From Rhizomys pruinosus (taxonomy: Eukaryota; Chordata; Mammalia; Rodentia; Spalacidae): 64,000 nt of DNA. A program made the translations under genes and the position numbers. The DNA is taken from assembly GCA_009823505.1 (NCBI GenBank), contig VZQC01009964.1:1-64000 (forward strand), given 5' to 3'. A model generated the notes under the pieces. It ran no database searches. It worked only from the letters and a program-made list of their open reading frames with translations, and had not been told where the DNA came from. Positions 24,125-35,099 of this stretch are shown here, piece after piece (positions within the stretch are counted from its first letter, which is position 1; each line of letters starts with the position of its first letter).

Positions 24125-24300
24125 TTGCTTTTCATAACTAATCTTCTTTAATCCTCAACAACACTGCAACTCCATAGTTAGGGGTGTGAATAGATGAGAA
24201 ATGTAGAGAGCAGAAAGTGTAGCCAGAGTTTTCTAAGGTCACAGCACCAGTAATTAGAATAAAAATCAAGCTTTTATCTTTCTGACCCAAATCCTGAAGA
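24125..24300 (-). mobile_element. MIR SINE relic
   Basis: Reversed MIR order: CTTTAATCCTCAACAACACTGCA, a weak GATGAGAAATGTAGAG block, then AAGGTCACAGCACCAGTAATTAGA and the reversed end. MIR is an ancient mammal-wide tRNA-derived SINE, and the match is diverged as expected. Confidence 0.6.
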
Positions 24301-24303
24301 CAT

Positions 24304-24456
24304 TGTTCCTCAACCAGGGGCGATTATGTCTACAGGGGACATTTAATTGTCTACAGTCATTTTAAACAGTCATGACAAGGAGGGTGATCACATGGAGGAT
24401 GTGAGAGCCAGGAATGTGGGTAAACACTCTCGGTTGCCTAGGACACCCCTCTTTAT
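24304..24456 (+). mobile_element. MER20-like hAT DNA transposon fragment
   Basis: 'tcctcaaccaggggcgatta' at 24,307 followed by ACAGGGGACATTTAATTGTCTACAG has the order of the 5' half of MER20. The rest is weak. A better copy lies at 45,296. Confidence 0.55.
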
Positions 24457-25156
24457 GAGTTGAGTTGTGTCTCACCCAAAACTAACCCTCAGCACCTCAG
24501 GGCTGACCTGACTACTTATTGGAATAAGGTCCCTCCTTCCACGTGGTGGTGTGATGTCAGAGACCCAGGAAAACCAGGGGAGAAGAAAGCACAGACTGGA
24601 GACCTATCAAGCCAGCCAGGAGCAGCTGGGATTGCTGGATCCATGTGGCACGTTTCTCGTGGCTGTGTCCCAAATACTTCACAGAAACAACAGAAGGGCA
24701 GGAAGCTTTACTTTGGCTCATGGTTTCCGTCTGTCACAGTGGTGAAGGCATGGTGTCTGGAGCAGCTCCACTTGTGGCACTGGAAGTGTGAGGTAGCAGC
24801 TCATTCATAGACCAGAAGGAGAGAGAGCTACCCCTGACCTGGAGTGGGTCTATCCTCACAGGCCACCCTTGAGACCCACTTTCACCAGCCGGGCCTCACC
24901 TGCTGAAGGCTCTGGAGTCTTCAATGTGACATTCTAGGGCCCAAGTATTTAAAGCATGAGGTTTGAGAGGACATTTCACATCCAAATGACAACACTGGCC
25001 ATTGCCAGAAGCTGGAAGAGAGGCCTGGAACATTCTTTCTCAGAACCCCCAGGAAGTATTAAATCTATTAACACCTTTGATGTCAGATTTCAGCTTCCAG
25101 GAGTATGAGGGAATGAATATATTTCTGTTGTTTTAAGCTACCCAGTTTGGGGCACT
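24457..25156 (+). mobile_element. MLT1-like MaLR LTR, interrupted
   Basis: The first part (GAGTTGTGTCTCACCCAAAAC ... GGAATAAGGTCCCTCC) and the last part (TTTCTGTTGTTTTAAGCTACCCAGTTTGGGGCA, ending about 25,156) match the two ends of an MLT1-type mammalian LTR. A rodent ~400-bp repeat at 24,650-24,995 sits between them. No internal retroviral genes are present. Confidence 0.6.
24650..24995 (+). repeat. Rodent ~400-bp interspersed repeat inside the MLT1-like LTR
   Basis: Start TTTCTCGTGGCTGTGTCCCA, an internal 'ctttggctcatggtttccgt' block at 24,713, and end ACATCCAAATGACAACA correspond to the family copies at 1 and 38,980. A 116-codon frame across the junction is chance. Confidence 0.6.
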
Positions 25157-25724
25157 CCTTTTGGGGAGCTCTAGCAAGCCAGTGCACTCCACAACAGTGA
25201 ATTATCTGGTCTACACTGTCAATAATGCCACTTCTGAGAAACCTCAAATTAAGAGAGCACTGGATCTCCCTCCTCTTAGCAAGAGTTGGGCCTCTCCCTC
25301 CCTCTTTCCAGGGTCACCACTTCTGGGAAGATTGGAAGCAGTTTGGTGCCTGAATCCAAATGGGGTTTTTTAACAGTGTGAACTGTTTTAGAGGTTAGAA
25401 ACCTATCTCTTAATATGTTTAACATGGCTAGTCCACCTGGCAACTCAATTAGCCTTGATCCCAAGAGGGGCTGAGAGGAGTGGACTGGAGCTTTGCAGAC
25501 GGATTGAGATATTGTTTTCATATCGCTAGTAGACCCTGGGTCTCCTCCCAGCCTACTGAAAATCTCTGGCCTTTAGGTTTGGTTGGGTGGTCTGAAGTTT
25601 CTTCTACAGTGTCACATTCTATATTGTTGGTCCCAGTTTTCTTTGTAAGACTTGGGGCCGTGTTTTACTCTGAACCGAGAGTAGTATTTCAAGAGCATTA
25701 GAAAGGAAAACATTCCACCAGAAT

Positions 25725-25729
<5 letters not shown>
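25157..25729. other. Unique sequence, no gene seen
   Basis: No recognised repeat or exon. Frames of 70-81 codons only. Confidence 0.45.

Positions 25730-25769
<40 letters not shown>
25730..25769. repeat. (CA)n microsatellite
   Basis: Uninterrupted CA run of about 20 units, producing the Cys/Val stretch in the minus-strand frame. Confidence 0.95.
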
Positions 25770-26058
25770 CAGAGTGGTGGAGAAAAAACAAACCACCAAG
25801 CCTGCTCAGAGAAAATGCAAGAAGCCATCAATGTAATTTGCTGATTTGCTGTCTGGTAGCATGGCTGTACATGGCATCTGTTGTCTTTTGGTTGGGTAGC
25901 CCACTTAGCTCTTGGTATAAAAAAACCCCTTTTATCAGTGAACCCAGACTTCATAGCACTTGTCCTTTGCTTTCCTTGCATCATCGGATGGTGAGTTAGA
26001 TATGGTCCAAAGGCAGGGCTTCTTGACTGAGTGTTGGGCTTCCAGGCAAAGATACAAC

Positions 26059-26122
26059 TCTCTCTCTCTCTGTCTCTCTCTATCTCTCTCTGTCTCTGTC
26101 TCTGTCTCTATCTCTGTCTCTC
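26059..26122. repeat. (CT)n / (CTGTCT)n microsatellite
   Basis: CT dinucleotide run with interspersed CTGT and CTAT units. Confidence 0.93.
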
Positions 26123-26227
26123 AGAAAACCTGCCCTATAGTAGTAGTTAGCTTGAATGAACATTGGAGATAATAATTCTCAAAAGGGATGCAAAGTCTTT
26201 TAAAGGACTCATATATATACATATATA

Positions 26228-26420
26228 CATATAACTACATTTTATTTGTGTGTGTGTGTATGTGTGTGCACTCACACACATGCTATTATGTGTGAATGGA
26301 GGTCAGTGGACAACTTGTAGGAGTAAGTTCTTTATTTGCACCACCTGGGTCCTGGGAATCAAACTCAGGTCCCATGTTTGGTGGCAGTCACCTTCAGTCA
26401 TTGAACCATCTCACTGGTCC
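26228..26420 (-). mobile_element. B3 SINE
   Basis: Reversed B3: GT-rich tail, 'tggaggtcagtggacaactt' at 26,298, 'gggtcctgggaatcaaactc' at 26,347 and the reversed tRNA-like head ending CATCTCACTGGTCC. The 'gacaacttg..ggag' block separates B3 from B2. Confidence 0.8.
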
Positions 26421-26424
26421 TAAA

Positions 26425-26955
26425 ATGTTTTGGTTTTGATCAGTGAAGAGGTGGTAATGTGGGTAAAACAAATTCGAATCAAAGCAAATGAGGACTCAGA
26501 AGAAGCAGAGATGTGGTCAGTGAGACATGATGCTCCCAGAGTCCTTAGAAGTGAGGCTTCTGCTCTATCTTTTTTTGTCTTAGGAGGGCTGTTTTGTCTG
26601 GGGTTGGCCGGGGTAGCATTGTGCTTTCTGCTTCATTTGTGAGCCCTCCCTCCTTTCCTCAGGGCCTGGTATCCTGTGGGCACTCAGTGATGCAGTTAAT
26701 TGGTATTGAGTCTGACAGCGGGAAGACTGTAGGGTTTTCTTAGTTTCTTCTGGGTCTTAAACTTGCTAAGGAGCCCATCCTCTGGCATCTGAACATCGAA
26801 GTGTGTTTCCTGGAAAACAGGTAAATGAGGATGGCAGCTGGTGGCTGTTTAAGCTGTTGAGGGACGGCCTTCTGACATCATGACTCATTTCTTGTCCTGC
26901 CAGTTGGGTCAGTTTGCCTTTGCTATGTTATTTCTAGGAGTTTGGCCACCTATGC
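26425..26955. other. Unique sequence, no gene seen
   Basis: A 70-codon plus-strand frame at 26,430-26,642 ends in a hydrophobic Leu/Gly/Phe segment, but the frame has no homolog I recognise and is probably chance. Confidence 0.4.
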
Positions 26956-26959
26956 TTCC

Positions 26960-27055
26960 TCTAGAACTTTGTTATTCTGCTGTGCTAGGGATGACAGCCA
27001 GGGCCTCATGCATGCTCGGCAAACACTCTCCCCCAAACACTCTTCCACGGAGCTG
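26960..27055 (-). mobile_element. ID-type tRNA-derived SINE fragment
   Basis: Reversed head: TGCTAGGGATGACAGCCAGGG, CATGCATGCTCGGCAAACACTC, then a CCACGGAGCTGCACCCTAAGCC end. This matches the reverse complement of an ID/B4 head. No cloverleaf potential remains. Confidence 0.55.
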
Positions 27056-27084
27056 CACCCTAAGCCTTTTCATTTGCTTTAACT

Positions 27085-27280
27085 CAGCTCTAACAGGAAG
27101 TCCCAAAGTGGAAGCCAGGAGGCCTGGGCTCAAGGCTCAGCTCTTTCACAAACTATGTGACCACATAACATTTTTGGACTTCAATTTTCCCCTCTGTCAA
27201 ATGGGAACTACCCATGCATTCAAGAGCTGTGAGCATCAAATTTGATCAAGTCTGTGAAGGGCCCTTAAAAATGGCGAGGT
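27085..27280 (+). mobile_element. MIR SINE relic
   Basis: Plus-strand MIR order is clear: 'aggcctgggctcaaggctca' at 27,119, a CTATGTGACCAC block, then 'tttcccctctgtcaaatggg' at 27,186 and a tail toward 27,280. Confidence 0.75.
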
Positions 27281-27289
27281 GGTAGTTAA

Positions 27290-28455
27290 AGGTCAAGCAT
27301 CATCATGAACACCTGAGATTCCCTTTTAGTTGTCATGGTTTCACCCAGTCATTTCTCCAGCCAATCTTGCCTCTTACAAGGGACAACCGCACACTTTCCT
27401 GTGTAGTCTGAGTGACTGCTTTTTGACTTTTTGCTGTTGCTTTTCAGTGATCTGGCTCGGATTTCACCACCCAGAGATTTACTCTTCCTGTGAGCATGTT
27501 TACTTCTCACTATCATTGATTAAGCTGAGGACAATGATTTATGAGCTGCGTGGTTGCTTGAAGCATAGCTTTTAAAAGTGCCCACATGTACCTCTGCATT
27601 CTAAAGCCATACCTTGCATTTGTGCCTGTGTTTAATTTACAGTTTTAAATACAGACTGTGTGGGGGAGTTCAGGGAGTTTCGGTCCCGTTGGCAGCTGCT
27701 GTGGAGCGGTCAGGAACACTCAAGGCAAAGGGGCACTGGGGTGTTTGGTGTGAACGATGCTGCTGATTGGCTGGCAGGGGGACAGCTGGAGTCTGCTAAT
27801 CCAGATCGCTGGCTGTCCTGATATTTGCACAGCTAAGAAGGATGCATGGATTTCCGCCCCCTTGTGACAATGATATAGTTTTTTCCTTTCCTTTCCTTTC
27901 CTTTCTGGTCCTAGCCACAACCTACTGTCTTTTTCTTTCTCGAACCTCATGGCTAATGCTCTCATCTTCTTGAGCCTCACAGTTACTGGTCTGTCCTGTC
28001 TTCTAGCCACACCTTCTTGGCTGTAAAGGTCTGTGGCAGTGGGCTCGAGTAGACATGGGGTAGAATCTCCGAAGCTGGCTGTGGCTCTGGTGCGGTAGCT
28101 GAAGCAGAGTGACCAGAATGAGCACTGTGGGTGCATCTGGAAGTCAGGTGAAGGTAGGGGGGCTCTGAATCGGCCCCTTAGAGGGCTGCTGGGCGCTCTG
28201 CTAATTCTGACCCCACATGTGGTCTTCAGATTACCTCAGGGGAGACAGTGGGATCCTCAAGTTCTTTACCCTGTGACTTCCCTAGTACCAAGTCCTTCAA
28301 TTTAAGAGTCTAGCTGACCCCTTCCCCCACTGTTTGCTGGTAGCAAAAGTTTGGGTCTGCTTGAATCAGTGATTCATTGACTGAAACATGAAACATGGTC
28401 TGCTGGCCAGTGGAGCATGCAGAGGTGCATGAAAATATTTGGAATCAGGAAACCA
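27290..28455. other. Unique sequence with a short (TTTCC)n run
   Basis: No exon recognised. A TTTCC pentamer run sits at about 27,883-27,905. A 138-codon minus-strand frame (27,720-28,136) has no recognisable domain. Confidence 0.45.
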
Positions 28456-28460
28456 TTTTT

Positions 28461-28695
28461 TTTTAAATTTATTTCTGTATGTGTATGAATGTACTGTCTG
28501 CATGCAAGTTTGTGCACCCGTGTCGTGCAATGCCTCGGAGGTCAGAAGAGGGTGTCGGATTCCCCTGGAACTGGAGTTCTCCTGGAATTGGAGTTTTAGA
28601 CGGTTCTCGGCCGCCATGTGGGTGCTGGGGATCGAACCTGGGTCCTCTGCAAGAGCGGTCGGCGCTCCCAACCGCTAGGCCATCTCTCCAGCCCT
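28461..28695 (-). mobile_element. B2 SINE, young subfamily with internal duplication
   Basis: Reversed B2 with A-tail, body and intact tRNA-like head including the B box (GGATCGAACC on plus). A perfect 13-bp target-site duplication, GGAAACCATTTTT, flanks it at 28,448-28,460 and 28,696-28,708. It carries the duplicated 'ggaactggagtt/ggaattggagtt' block, as do the copies at 18,957, 37,357 and 48,992. High CpG retention suggests recent insertion. Confidence 0.95.
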
Positions 28696-28811
28696 GGAAA
28701 CCATTTTTACAGCGCTCTTTCTTGGGGAGGATACTTTTGTTTAAATTTTCCTTAGAAGCTTGGAAGTAAGAAGGGGATGAGTCATCCTGTCGGTTTATAG
28801 ACAATAGAAGT

Positions 28812-29160
28812 GAAACAGGGCAGGGGAAGCATCTCACTCAGTAAAGTGCTTGCCTTGTGGGTATTAAGACCCGAGTTTAATCTTCAGAACCCATGTGAAA
28901 ATCTAGGTGTGGTGGCACACTCTTCTCTCAGTGCTAAGGAGACAGGTCCCCAGGGCTCATTGACCAGACAGCAAAGCCTATTGATGAGCCACATGTCCCA
29001 GTGAGGGACCCTGTCAGACAGACAGAGAGATAGACAAACAAATAAAAAACAAAAACAATAGAAAGAGTTGGTAAGGCCTGAAGGAGGACACCTGAGGTGG
29101 TTCTGTGGCCTACACATGTGCACATATGTGTGCACACCTGAATACACGCATACATCTACA
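28812..29160 (+). mobile_element. RSINE1/B4-type SINE
   Basis: Plus-strand order: CAGTAAAGTGCTTGCCTTG head at about 28,839, 'gaacccatgtgaaaatctag' near 28,887, GGTGTGGTGGCACAC, a GACCCTGTCAGACAG block, and a TGTGCACACC-rich end. Confidence 0.75.
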
Positions 29161-29164
29161 CAAA

Positions 29165-29945
29165 CATGTACTCCTTTCTTCCACACAAGAAAAACCAAGG
29201 ATATCTCAGGGAGGTGATACCACTGACAAAGAGAAGCAGTCAACCTCCATATCACATCTGTGACTGAGGTCAGGGCTCTTGTCTTTACACTGCAGGACTT
29301 TGGGATTATTGAACTCTGGGCAGGGGTACAGAGGGTAAATAAGTCAGTGACTAGCCACTTTCATTCCAGCTACGCTCGAGTCAATCTATATAATTGGTTA
29401 CATCGGGGGCCAAGAGTTCTGCTTCATGTTCTATTAGGAATTCCTATTTTATCCTTTCTAAAGCAGTGCTGTAAAGAAGACCTCTTCTTTTTGCCAGATG
29501 AAATCTGGCAGCGATCTGCACAAATGAATCTGAAATCGAGTGGCTGTGCTGAAGGCAAGGGTGGAGGGCACCTTGCCTGCTCCACCTCCTCATGGCCCCA
29601 GATTGGCCCTGAGACACCTTTGAGAACTTAAAGAAATGAGGGGCTTGGTTCTCTTCCTCTTTTCCCCTTTTCCAGTTGTGTCACTTACATGACTTCTGTG
29701 TGGCTCCAGCATTCTTTATTGCTATTATGGCCAGAGCACAGAGGGCATAGTATGTGGTCCAAGGACATCCCCACTTTCAGGCAGCTAGCTGGTCAATGAG
29801 CCAAGCATCCAAACCTACTCTAGTCAGTCAGCATATTCCAAGGGTATCAAATTCTCCTGAGTCAGGCTCACAAAGCACCAAGCCATGGTGGAGGCTCTGC
29901 CTCAGCAGCACATGGCCTATGGGAACAAGATGCTTGCCATCGGCC
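29165..29945. other. Unique sequence, no gene seen
   Basis: A 123-codon plus-strand frame (29,260-29,631) has no recognisable domain or splice context I can defend. Confidence 0.45.
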
Positions 29946-29964
29946 AATTAGAAATAACCCATTT

Positions 29965-30121
29965 TAGCCAGGCGTGGTGGCGCACGCCTTTAATCCTAGC
30001 ACTTGGGAGGCAGAGGCAGGTGGATCTTTGTGAGTTCAAGGCCAGCCTGGTCTACAGAGTGAGTTCCAGGACAGCTGGGACTACAGGGAGACCCTGTCTC
30101 GAAAAGACCAAAAAAAAAAAA
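29965..30121 (+). mobile_element. B1 SINE, well preserved
   Basis: Near-consensus B1 from GCCAGGCGTGGTGGCGCACG to GTCTCGAAAAGACC and a 13-base A-tail. A perfect 15-bp target-site duplication AGAAATAACCCATTT lies at 29,950-29,964 and 30,122-30,136. Retained CpGs make it a recent insertion. Confidence 0.97.
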
Positions 30122-30139
30122 AGAAATAACCCATTTAAT

Positions 30140-30995
30140 AAAGACTTGAGGACTGTGTTGCTAAATGATCCTGGCATAGTCTTTTCCAGCACTGTTAAAA
30201 CAGTTCCTGAAAGTCTTCACTGGATTTTGGATGGCCCTGCTGGCTGGGCTCCGTTCCCTATACTGCCTGGAGCTGTCTCACTTTGAGTGGAGGTGGTCTT
30301 CTGTGGGACTGGAAGGGAATCTCATGCTGTATTGATCTGTGAGCTGAGTATAGAGGCTCCTGGTCTCTCTTCAGAAGGGACTTCTTGACAAAGCAATAAT
30401 TGGATGTATAGCCTTTCCTGAAATTTCTACTTATAGAATCTTAGTGGTTTTTTCTTATGTTTTAAACATTAAAAATATTAATAGAGGGTAGCATCTCTTT
30501 ACTTGAGACAAGTGTTGGCAACACTTGAACACTCTTCACTCCTTCCTCAACTATGTATGTATCCCATTCCCTGGCAAAGAAGGTTGCAGGTCTTCAGTAT
30601 TAAGTTTGGGTCTCAGGAGACAGGCTGGCTGGGCCTGTTCAATAGGCTGCAGATCTGCTATGAAGTTCTGTCATGTTTCTCACTCCTGGAGTGCATGCTC
30701 GACCGTGTGGGAAAAGAAGGTGCTTAGTGAGAGGACGGGGCAGCCCCACGTGGATCCACTTAGGTCTTAGGTCCTGAGCCATGTGCTAGTTTGGTTTTGC
30801 CCCAGAAGTTCTGCATTTTGGGACTCCCAGTCACTTTTCCAGTCTTTATTTTGCTTTGAGTGCTCTCTACTGAGACCTCCGGTGGGGAGGGCTGAAACAT
30901 GTGACTTAGGCATGGAAAATGTACCACAAACCTGAACACTGCAAATAACCCTAATACATTTTAAAATGCCATAACTTAGGAGAAACTTTCCTTTT
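30140..30995. other. Unique sequence, no gene seen
   Basis: No recognised repeat or exon. Confidence 0.45.
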
Positions 30996-30999
30996 ACTT

Positions 31000-31240
31000 A
31001 AAAACATTTATGTATATGTGCATGTGGGTGTGTGTATGTGTACATGTATATGTACATGTATGTTCACGTGTATATGTATGTAGATGCCCAAGGAAGCCAG
31101 AAGAGGGCACTGGATCCCCTGGAGCTGAAGTTTCAGGTGATTGATTGCGAGCCGCCAAATGTGGGTGCTTGGATTTTACCTCTGGTCTTATCTAAGAGCC
31201 ACAAACAGTCTTAACAGTTGAGTGATCTCTCCAGCCCCCC
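31000..31240 (-). mobile_element. B2-like SINE, old
   Basis: Reversed B2 with a TATGTG-rich tail, 'agccagaagagggcactgga' at 31,094, 'gagccgccaaatgtgggtgc' at 31,150 and head ending ATCTCTCCAGCCCCCC. Confidence 0.8.
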
Positions 31241-31244
31241 ACAC

Positions 31245-33700
31245 CCTTAACTTTGTTAGATTTGGGGGGTTCAGGTCACCTTTACTTATTGTTAACTACT
31301 TTTGAATATTATGAGGAAGGACCAAACATAGCCAGTGTAGTAGATTTCAAACTATTTACCTGTCCCCCCAAAGTATCTGGCTCTGTATAGTTGCATTTTT
31401 CCTACCTAAAGTTCTTAGCCATCATGTAACACCCCTGTCTTTTGACTGACCAGCACATCTAGCTCATATGTCAGCCACCTCTCCGCTTCAGGCATGGCCT
31501 CAGTCTCAGATATCACCCTTTTCTTCCACTGTGTTGCAGTGGGCTCGCAGGCCACTGAGATTTGTTGAATGACAATCTTGCTCAAACTTATAAAAAGATA
31601 CATGGAGATGAGGAAGGATCTAATAACCCAGTCAACTGTAGCTAGCCAATCAGGTAAATAAACACTATTTTGTCCTCCACAGATGGTATTTTTCCTTTGA
31701 TGGATACAAGTCATTCTTGACAAATATTAGCATTTCTGACTCCAGTCGTACCATAAAGTAGCAACCTTGGCATCGACTTAAGCTGTGGGAAGAGAAACAG
31801 ACATGCCTATTGCTGGGTCAAAATTATTTTGTCAAAATTAATTCGTGAAAAAAAAGAAAAACAAAATTAATTCATGAAGTAAAATGCTTGATGGGAACTG
31901 ATCAAAGACATTTTCAACTCCCCCCCCAAGATCCTGAACTCTCTCTACCCCAAAAGGAAGCATCTGTCCAAGGATCTCCCCTGGTCCCTTTAATGATTAG
32001 GAGCATCTTTCTCCTGGTGAGAGGATGAGGTATCCATGTCGTCCTCTTTTCTATTCTTTTCCATTTCCCATGCTATCACTATTTTTCTCTCTCATGGGGT
32101 TCACAGAGAGACATCTCTCCTTCCTTTCCTATGGAGAGTAGGGAAATAAAAGGTGCTGTTTTCTCTCACCTTAGAAGAACCAACATCAGCAACATGAACC
32201 CACATCTGCCTTCCTCTGCTGCAGGGCTTCATGGCTATAATGTGTGATGGTACCATCAGCCTCTGCCTGTGGACCGGAGCTGAGAGATCCCTGGTCAAAT
32301 AGAATTCCTGACAAAGCAGATGGATAGGCGAGAGGAAGGTGAGTCAGAACTAATTAGTGCTATGGAAGCTGTCCCTCAGGTCATATATTTTGGTCTTAAA
32401 TGGAGGCAGGAACACATTGGTTGGGGTTACCTAATGGGTACTCTACTTTGTCTGCTGGACAAGTGATGTAGAGATAGGTTATGACGCATTTTGGGACTCA
32501 TCTGGATGAGATAACTTTGGGTAAATGGAAGGACTGTCTATTATTGCGCTGCAAACAGTGTATGCCTCACAGAAAATTTTAATTTGGTCAGCCCTCTAAG
32601 CTACTGGCTGCAGCCGGTCTGATGCAGTGCCTCTGAGGAGCATCTATCGATGGACTGCGGAGGAATTAACTTGGACATAATGGAATTTCGTTTTCACCAC
32701 TGCTCATAAAAACAGCCGCCTCAAGCAAATGAAAATGTGTGCAGCAGTTTGTGTATTTCTAGTAATGGCCATGATGGACAGAGGGTTCTTAGAGAAGGCA
32801 ACGATGTCCCTGCAGATCCAGGATGGCCGAAGAATGATTAACCAAGGCACAGTGACCAAGGTGCCAGTTCTAGAGAGATAAGGGGGAATGATGGTGCAGG
32901 CTGGGTGGGAGCGGGGGCAAGGTGCGTGAAAAGGTGTGCCCCCCTCAAGGGACAGATGCCAGTGAATATAACTGGTGCCAAGGAGTCACAGTCACTTCAG
33001 GGAAGAATGAGCAGGACCAGTGCCCTGAAGTGGGCAAAACCAGCCTCACTCAGACCATTCCCTCCCCGTGCAGCTTCCTGGAGACTCTGCCATTCTTCTT
33101 TGGACAGGGCTGCTGTTCTCTCAGTCTCCTCTCTCCTTTGCCCTATGTGTCCTTTCCCCTCAGTCCTACCCTCTGTTTCCTCAGTTCTCTACTGACAGGA
33201 TGGCTCTGTATGGCCGCTGTCAGCTTGGCCATTACCTCTCACCAGTTTCGGGTAGTAAAGCCCTCTTGGAGATCACCAGTCAGGACTGCGTACCCCCTAC
33301 CCTCACTGTTATTCAAGTAAAGCCCCTTGGGGATTTCTGTTGCCGGGCCTGGCCTAGAACCTGGGACTACAGCTGAATGCTGTAGCTGTTCTTTTAAAAT
33401 TTCAATTGGTACATCCATTGCATATTTGAGTTCACAGAAGAAATATGGGTTATTTGTAGATATATTTTACAAGGCCAGAACTCTGTGCTACGGTCAGAGG
33501 AACTCTGAGCCCCAGGGCATGGAGATTTGGTCCCTGTATCTACCAATGGGCAAGTAGCTTTGCTGGGATTCAGTGAAGGGTCAAGGTCCTCAGACAGCTT
33601 AGTTTCCCTGTGTGTGGGGAGGGGTCTGGGCGGAGCTTACTTCTGTTCTGTTCAGCATTGGCAGCTGAAGGGCCTGTATGGGAAGTGAGGAGTGAGTAGC
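31245..33700. other. Long unique stretch, no gene seen
   Basis: About 2.4 kb without a repeat I recognise. Overlapping plus-strand frames of 96-132 codons at 32,905-33,376 lie in a GC-richer patch but show no domain, and their codon use is not convincing. This is the place in the middle of the window where a weak conserved exon or regulatory element could hide; conservation data would decide. Confidence 0.4.
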
Positions 33701-33709
33701 CTGGGTGCT

Positions 33710-33800
33710 TATGAGCCTGGAGTCAGACTCAACAGAGTTAAGTCCCAATTCAAGCACGTAGTTGCTGCATGACAGGGTAAATGGCTTTTCTGTGAGGCAG
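33710..33800 (+). mobile_element. MIR SINE fragment
   Basis: GAGCCTGGAGTCAGACTCAACAG followed by TCCCAATTCAAGCAC and TTGCTGCATGACAGGG is compatible with the 5' half of MIR. Weak. Confidence 0.45.
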
Positions 33801-34049
33801 ATTAGAGAGATGGCCTTATATTCCTTTCTGTTCTCCCATCAAGCAGTGGAATCCTGATTCTGGACTGGTCTGAGACTGCTCTGACCAATACAGTACGTCT
33901 GAAGTGGTGCCAGGCCAGTTTTGAACAGAGTGCTGTCATGGATTTTGGGATCTCCGAATGACTCTAAGAGCAGCAAGGTGAGGCCTGCTTACCTTTCACC
34001 AGTGCTGCTGGGGAGTGCCCTGAAGAGGAAAAGTGAGCTGGAGAAGTGG

Positions 34050-34160
34050 CATCCAAGGAATTACTCCATTGGGTTAGGGGATGTAAGTCAATGGTAAAGC
34101 CCTTGTGCAAAATTGATGAAGCCCAGTACCAACTCAAAAAATAATAAAAATAAAACAATC
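34050..34160 (+). mobile_element. ID-like SINE
   Basis: A diverged tRNA-like head (GGGTTAGGGGATGTAAGTCAATGGTAAAGCCCTTGTGC) is followed by AAGCCCAGTACCAAC and an A-rich AAAATAATAAAAATAAAA tail, the ID SINE order. Confidence 0.6.
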
Positions 34161-34391
34161 TTGGTGGTAATAGTGTACAATGCTTTTAGTGTATATTCTC
34201 CAGTATTAAAGGGGAAAGTGACTCAGAACATCTTTTTGGATACTTTAAATTTTAGTTTCTGAGGCTGTTCATGTGTTTGTTGAAACAGTCACTGTTTGTT
34301 AGAGGTCTAGGGTTCTTTGGTAATAAGCCTATATGACTGAAGTGAAGTTCAGAAGCCACTGATTAGGTATGGCCAATGCATTGATAGTGAT

Positions 34392-34505
34392 ATTCTCTCT
34401 CTCTCTCTCTCTCTGTGTCTTTTATGTAGCTCATGTTGCTATAGACTCATAATCATCTTCCTTTGGCTGCCCCAGTGCTGAGGTTACAAGCACAGTTACC
34501 ATGCT
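34392..34505 (-). mobile_element. (CT)n run and B1 fragment
   Basis: A short CT run at about 34,393-34,412 leads into a reversed B1 remnant: TAGCTCATGTTGCTATAGACTC, then 'tgctgaggttacaagcacag' at 34,478. Confidence 0.5.
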
Positions 34506-34669
34506 TGCTTCTATTTGCTTTGTAGTTTGAAGTTGTCCCAGTTCATCCTTCTATGTAAATGTCCTGTAATATACTGATAGTGCTTATAAAAAATGGCCAG
34601 TTTATCCCAAAGCAAAATAAATCAAGTAAGATAGGACCAGAATGTGCTTCTGTAAAGAAATAATTGCAC

Positions 34670-34967
34670 ATAGACTGGGGAGATAACTCAGTCTGTAGGG
34701 TGTTTGCTGCACAAGTATGAAGACCCCAGTTGAGTTCAGATCCTCAGGACTCAATTAAAAAGCTGGGTGTGGCAGCGTGCACCTCTAATCCCACTGCTGG
34801 GTGGTAGAGACAGGTGGATCCCTTGGGTTCACTGCTACCTCCAGCCTAGCTGAATCAGTGAGCTCCAGGTTCAGTGGAAGATTCTGTCTCCGAAAAGAAG
34901 GAGAAGGTGATTGAAGAAGACCTTTCATGCTGACCTCTGACCTCCATATGCATGCTCACACATGTGT
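34670..34967 (+). mobile_element. RSINE1/B4-type SINE
   Basis: Head GACTGGGGAGATAACTCAGTCTG, 'aagctgggtgtggcagcgtg' at 34,760, 'gtgagctccaggttcagtgg' at 34,858 and GACCTCTGACCTCCATATGC end, all in order. It is the most complete copy of this composite in the window. Confidence 0.8.
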
Positions 34968-35099
34968 GTATGTATACCTACACGGGTACACGTGCACTCA
35001 CAGGAGCATGTACACACACACTGGCTGTCTGTTGTATGTGTACCTACACAGGCACACATGCACTCACAGGAGCATGTACACACACACTGACTATCTATA
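34968..35099. repeat. 66-bp tandem duplication, CA-rich
   Basis: Two copies, about 34,975-35,040 and 35,041-35,099, share 'actcacaggagcatgtacac' and TACCTACAC starts. They extend the CA-rich end of the preceding SINE. Confidence 0.85.

Noticed and set aside
32905..33376. Cluster of overlapping 96-132 codon frames in GC-richer DNA as a possible exon
   Set aside because: Three frames overlap on the same strand without splice signals, domain or codon evidence favouring one; left as unique sequence.
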